DNA from: Alphaproteobacteria bacterium
Lineage (GTDB): Bacteria > Pseudomonadota > Alphaproteobacteria > Micavibrionales > Micavibrionaceae
Assembly (NCBI GenBank): GCA_020445145.1
Contig: JAGRHC010000023.1
Span: forward strand, 1 to 64,000
DNA length: 64,000 nt
Direction: 5' to 3'
The notes under the pieces were generated by a model that was given only the letters and a program-made list of their open reading frames with translations, was not told the DNA's origin and made no database searches. This document shows, piece after piece, positions 60,779-64,000 of the stretch (positions are counted from its first letter, which is position 1; each line of letters starts with the position of its first letter). A program made the position numbers and the translations under genes.

Positions 60779-60880
60779 GGCAAACAGTGTTTTTGTTCGG
60801 CTAGGAAAATAAGGCGCCGCGTACTTGACGTACGCAAGCCGCAATTTGACGCCGTCCGAACGTAAACGCTGTTTGCCCTA
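60776..60880. repeat. palindromic intergenic repeat, copy 2
   Basis: TAGGGCAAACAGTGTTT pairs with AAACGCTGTTTGCCCTA (one mismatch) as outer arms. The inner core GTTCGGCTAGGAAAATAAGGCG..GCGTAC..GTACGC..GACGCCGTCCGAAC is shared with copy 1 (21827-21915). It includes the TAG stop codons of both convergent neighbours: the secreted-protein gene and the amidinohydrolase gene. Confidence 0.85.
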
Positions 60881-61774
60881 AAACATCTCCATCAACATAC
60901 ACCGCGCCGACCCCCCGCCATATTTCTCCAGCGTCGTGAGATCCGGTGTAATAATCGTATTGTAATGCCTTCGCAAAACCGAAAGCTGATCATCCCCAAG
61001 CGCCTCAAAAGCCGCCTTGGACATCGTCAACATCCGCTCCCCATCAGTCCCGACCACCTCCAGCGCATTACAACAATTCGCCCGAAGCTGCGCCGCGGTA
61101 AACATCACTACCTCATGCGTCCGGGAAAGCCTTGCCACCACAGCCTCTCGCATAGCCTCATCCGTAATGCACTCCGCGCAAATCCCGGCCACACCAGTGC
61201 CGATATACATCAAAAAATCAGTATGATAGACGGGAATTCCCTTATGACTGCGCGTCTCGAACATCATCACATCATACCCCGTATGCGCCGCCCATCGCTC
61301 GACCATTACCGCCGACGTCCGGGCCGACAGCCCAGCATAACCGCGCCTGTTCACATGATCCGAAACAATGCTCGCCGTACTCTCAAGGCAAAGACCTTCC
61401 GCCTCCTCCCCGGTCCAATCCGTTACATCCGGATAGTACGCCTTGAGCATATCAATAATATAAGGCGCCCGCTCCCGCTGTCTGTTTTCATTAAGCATCG
61501 GATAAAGAATAAGACGACCGCCCGCATGCGTCGACGCCCAGTTCGGAAAGACCATATCCGGGCATTCCGCAAGTCCCGGAACACTCGTCACCATCACGCC
61601 CCGCTCCACCAGCACATCGCGGAAAGCGCGAAACTCACCAAGCGCCGCGCGCAAAATCACATCATGCGGCGGAGCCTCCCCTTCAACCTGATAGGCATTC
61701 GTCGCCATCGTCTCCGGGTTCGCATAAAAAACCGCAGGTTCCACCATCAAAAGGTGGCGCGTTGATTGTTTCAT
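60878..61774 (-). CDS. CtlX-like amidinotransferase-fold hydrolase
   Basis: A 298-residue enzyme of the arginine deiminase/dimethylargininase superfamily (five-fold pseudosymmetric propeller), most like the CtlX citrulline-utilisation group. It has LLMVEPAVFYANPETMATNAYQVEG, PDMVFPNWASTHAGGRLILYPMLNENRQRER (substrate Asp/Asn region), the catalytic His region ESRSHKGIPVYHTDF (as ETRSHKGIPVYHTDF), and the nucleophilic Cys near the end (GGGSARCMLMEMF). Substrate unknown. ATG start. Its stop codon is inside the palindromic repeat. Confidence 0.88.
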   Translation of the reverse strand: MKQSTRHLLMVEPAVFYANPETMATNAYQVEGEAPPHDVILRAALGEFRAFRDVLVERGVMVTSVPGLAECPDMVFPNWASTHAGGRLILYPMLNENRQRERAPYIIDMLKAYYPDVTDWTGEEAEGLCLESTASIVSDHVNRRGYAGLSARTSAVMVERWAAHTGYDVMMFETRSHKGIPVYHTDFLMYIGTGVAGICAECITDEAMREAVVARLSRTHEVVMFTAAQLRANCCNALEVVGTDGERMLTMSKAAFEALGDDQLSVLRRHYNTIITPDLTTLEKYGGGSARCMLMEMF

Positions 61775-61917
61775 CTGTGGTGAAGCCTTCCGTTACAATC
61801 CTACAAAAGAATTGTGCCAAAAAAGCGTAAAGAAAACCACACCGTTCACAAAACAATATGAACGCCGGCCTTCAAACCACATATATTTACACGAGGAACA
61901 CACACATGCCGCGCATA

Positions 61918-62232
61918 CTAGGCGCTTACCCCCAAAATACACCCATTTATGTGTTTTTCGACCATTCCAATCGCCCGGAGTGTCATCGGTGCATCATACC
62001 CGGCTTGCTTAAGTCTTTCGAGACGAGTGCGAAGAAACGAAGCTCCGACCTCATATTGCCTCACAGCAGCCATCAAAGCGCTTTCCCCGCGCCGATAATA
62101 CACAACACGATACCCCAACGGGTCCTCCTGTTCGTTGCAGGACTCAAGAGACACCGAATCAACATCGGCCTCCCAGTTCCTGCTAGATACAGCAGAATAT
62201 GCCTCCCTCGGTTTCTGACCAGGATCAAACAT
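61918..62232 (-). CDS. hypothetical protein
   Basis: A 104-residue soluble protein without signal or TM helix and without a domain I recognise. Its middle (GESALMAAVRQYEVGASFLRTRLERLKQAGYDAPMTLRAIGMVEKHI) is predicted alpha-helical. GGTGAAAGACG precedes the ATG, a plausible ribosome site. It follows the CheD-like gene by 135 bases (AT-rich, no gene). Confidence 0.6.
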   Translation of the reverse strand: MFDPGQKPREAYSAVSSRNWEADVDSVSLESCNEQEDPLGYRVVYYRRGESALMAAVRQYEVGASFLRTRLERLKQAGYDAPMTLRAIGMVEKHINGCILGVSA

Positions 62233-62367
62233 CGTCTTTCACCGTTAAACAAAAAAATAAATGATATATTTGCAATAAGAAAAAGTTACCCACAGCAGAG
62301 CTAGCCTGTCAAGAAAACCCTACAAATCAAAAATATTACGAAAATAAATTGAGAGTAAATACAGATA

Positions 62368-63009
62368 CTAGTTATTTATATCTATAAAATATTCAGACTC
62401 GCGGCGCACCAATTCATCAAAATCTTCTTTACGGCGCAACGCGAATCGGGTAGCGACCCCGGAGCTAGGAACAAAATAAATCCGCCGCAGCGCATTCCCG
62501 CCGACATCCTCGCTCATAACTTTGACCCCTTTGCGATGCAGATACTCCTTCACAAAGATAAGCCCCTTCAGACCATCCTCTGCACCTCCACCAGCCAAAA
62601 CAGCACCGCCAAACAAACGTGTACGAATACGGTTCCTCCCCGCACCATGCTTCTTCATTTCAGCAATAGCAGCTTCTATCGGTGCAACAACCTTCTGAAT
62701 TTCAGCGTCATCCACACCAACCAAAGCAGGAAAAGCATCCAAAACCAAACGAGACAGAACACAATGTGCCAACACGCCGAACTTGAGCTGTTCATCATAG
62801 ATACTAAGAACAATCCCGACGCCCACAACACTAACCAAGACCTCCCCATCCCCCTCTAACCAGCAAGCTCGCCCCGGCAAAACAAAAACACGATCCTGCT
62901 CAAACTTACGATCAAAGGCCTCCTCAACCGAGAGAACACGGCGGCAATGCCCATCCTGATACTGCACCACATCCTCAGACGGACCAGACACCCCAAAATC
63001 ATCACTCAT
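62368..63009 (-). CDS. CheD-like protein lacking the catalytic Cys
   Basis: A 213-residue protein matching the CheD chemoreceptor glutamine-deamidase family in its core: LSIYDEQLKFGVLAHCVL (with the Asp...AH pattern), RIRTRLFGGAVLAGGG and KVMSEDVGGNALRRIYF. Aligned on the Asp..Ala-His block to Thermotoga CheD, the active-site Cys is Gly65 and the active-site Thr is Val; only His82 is kept. So deamidase activity is unlikely, and a binding or scaffolding role is possible. The first 40 residues are an extension. No other che gene is present. It lies 20 bases downstream of the fucose synthase gene. Start ATG at 63009 with AAGGG 9 bases upstream. Confidence 0.7.
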   Translation of the reverse strand: MSDDFGVSGPSEDVVQYQDGHCRRVLSVEEAFDRKFEQDRVFVLPGRACWLEGDGEVLVSVVGVGIVLSIYDEQLKFGVLAHCVLSRLVLDAFPALVGVDDAEIQKVVAPIEAAIAEMKKHGAGRNRIRTRLFGGAVLAGGGAEDGLKGLIFVKEYLHRKGVKVMSEDVGGNALRRIYFVPSSGVATRFALRRKEDFDELVRRESEYFIDINN

Positions 63010-63029
63010 CACAAAAACCCTTCAACCAC

Positions 63030-64000
63030 TTAAGATTCTGCTACAGCAGCAGTCTTTATTTCCCCAAAAGCCATCTGGCAAAAATCAGCATAGGCAAGAC
63101 CAAGCCCACAATCCAGAGAGATCTGCGGCAACCACCCCGCCTTTTTGATAACAGAAGAATCCATAACCTTGCGATAAACCCCGTCCGGCTGACTGCAGTC
63201 AAAAACAAGCCCCCCCCGAAATCCCACCACATCAGCCACCTTGCGAGCAAGATCTCCAATCGAAATCTCATCGCCTGACCCGACATTAACTGGCGCAGAC
63301 CCACTATAATATTTAAGCAGAAAAACCAGCGCCGCCGCAAGATCGTCAACATAGAGGAACTCCCGCAAAGGCGCTCCGCTCCCCCAGACTGAAAGCACAT
63401 CATCCCCTCGCCGCGCCGCCTCATGCGCCTTCATCATCAAAGCCGGAATAACATGAGACCCGCGCAAATCATACCGATCTCCCGGCCCGTAAAGATTACA
63501 CGGCATAGCGCTGATAAAATCGCACCCATGCTGCGCCCGGTACGCTTGCGCCATCTTAAGCCCCGCAATCTTGGCCAGCGCATAAGCTTCATTCGTCGGC
63601 TCCAGCACCCCGCGCAACAACGCATCAGGCGCAATCGGCAAATCCGCATCTTTAGGGTAAATACAAGACGATCCCAAAAAAAGCAGCTTCTCAACGCCGC
63701 ACGCATAAGCGCCATGAATAACATTCGCCGAAATCATCAGATTATCATGATAAAAATCAGCCGGATAAGCCGCATTCGCGCCAATCCCGCCAACCCGCGC
63801 CGCCGCCAGAACAATCACATCCGGCCTGTGAGCTTTCATCCACGCGCGCACATCCGCCTGCTCTCGCAAATCAAGCCTATCGCGCGAAACCATCAAAACC
63901 TCGCAAGACTCACCCGCAAGCGCCCGGCAAACCGCAGATCCCACCATCCCGGCATGCCCGGCAACCCAGATCCTCTTCCCCGCAAGAGAAAGCGGAGCCC
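63030..64000 (-). CDS. GDP-L-fucose synthase, 5' end outside window
   Basis: An extended SDR-family epimerase/reductase that converts GDP-4-keto-6-deoxymannose to GDP-L-fucose. Reading frame continues from the internal Met at 63947 to the window edge as GKRIWVAGHAGMVGSAV, the usual N-terminal Rossmann motif, so the gene is partial here. Other motifs: LAAARVGGIGANAAYPADFYHDNL, FLGSSCIYPK, YALAK (Tyr and Lys of the catalytic triad), NLYGPGDRYDLRGSHVIPALM and EFLYVDDLA. GDP-mannose, its ultimate precursor, is also the alginate precursor made by the AlgC/AlgA set in this window. Confidence 0.93.
   Translation of the reverse strand, partial: APLSLAGKRIWVAGHAGMVGSAVCRALAGESCEVLMVSRDRLDLREQADVRAWMKAHRPDVIVLAAARVGGIGANAAYPADFYHDNLMISANVIHGAYACGVEKLLFLGSSCIYPKDADLPIAPDALLRGVLEPTNEAYALAKIAGLKMAQAYRAQHGCDFISAMPCNLYGPGDRYDLRGSHVIPALMMKAHEAARRGDDVLSVWGSGAPLREFLYVDDLAAALVFLLKYYSGSAPVNVGSGDEISIGDLARKVADVVGFRGGLVFDCSQPDGVYRKVMDSSVIKKAGWLPQISLDCGLGLAYADFCQMAFGEIKTAAVAES

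Overview
The window reads as a chromosomal segment of an alphaproteobacterium with moderate G+C. This is an inference from the pal-cpoB-tilS-ftsH order, hisZ, a TadE/TadG set and an Flp pilin, the oxyR-ahpC-ahpD set and RTX proteins without signal peptides. I see no rRNA, tRNA, CRISPR array, insertion sequence or phage gene.

Layout. 0.1-3 kb: two small unknown genes and three Tad-pilus pseudopilin/TadG-like genes, leftward. 3.2-9.8 kb: glmM, hisZ, purA, then a transmembrane pseudokinase paired with a small membrane protein, rightward. 9.9-19.7 kb: leftward housekeeping and envelope block (SSS symporter, YgjV-like, ftsH, tilS, cpoB, pal, SirB1-like, BON lipoprotein, yraN, rsmI). 19.7-24.5 kb: LpoA-like lipoprotein, TetR regulator, ahpD/ahpC divergent from oxyR, acylphosphatase. 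24.6-26.6 kb: an ECF sigma / one-TM protein / periplasmic metal-sensor cassette and an EF-hand protein. 26.7-28.9 kb: a WecA-type glycan-initiating transferase fused to a C-terminal AMIN-like domain.

29-55.6 kb is the centre of interest: a complete alginate biosynthesis and export locus. It holds precursor synthesis (algC, algA, algD, plus a stand-alone cupin phosphomannose isomerase), polymerisation (alg8, PilZ-domain alg44), periplasmic modification (algG epimerase, algI/algJ/algF and two AlgX-like acetylation proteins), alginate lyase (algL) and export (algK, algE). The main operon runs leftward from alg44 to the second algX. At the two ends sit large RTX proteins built for type I secretion: an AlgE-type extracellular mannuronan C-5 epimerase whose active-site Asp and Tyr are replaced, and a multi-domain protein carrying an SGNH/CE6-like acetylesterase domain. 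I infer a polymer that is made and acetylated by the Pseudomonas-type machinery and then tailored outside the cell by RTX enzymes. The type I transporter is not in the window. AlgA has a degenerate isomerase half, which the stand-alone isomerase may replace. A cytosolic HExxH protein of unknown role lies antisense between algI and alg8.

55.5-64 kb: a PQ-loop protein, an Flp pilin gene, split mnmC (mnmD + mnmC2), an M3 peptidase, an unknown secreted protein, a CtlX-like amidinohydrolase, a small unknown gene, a CheD homologue without its catalytic Cys, and the 3' part of a GDP-L-fucose synthase gene that runs off the right edge. A two-copy palindromic intergenic repeat (about 21.9 and 60.8 kb) sits both times between convergent genes.
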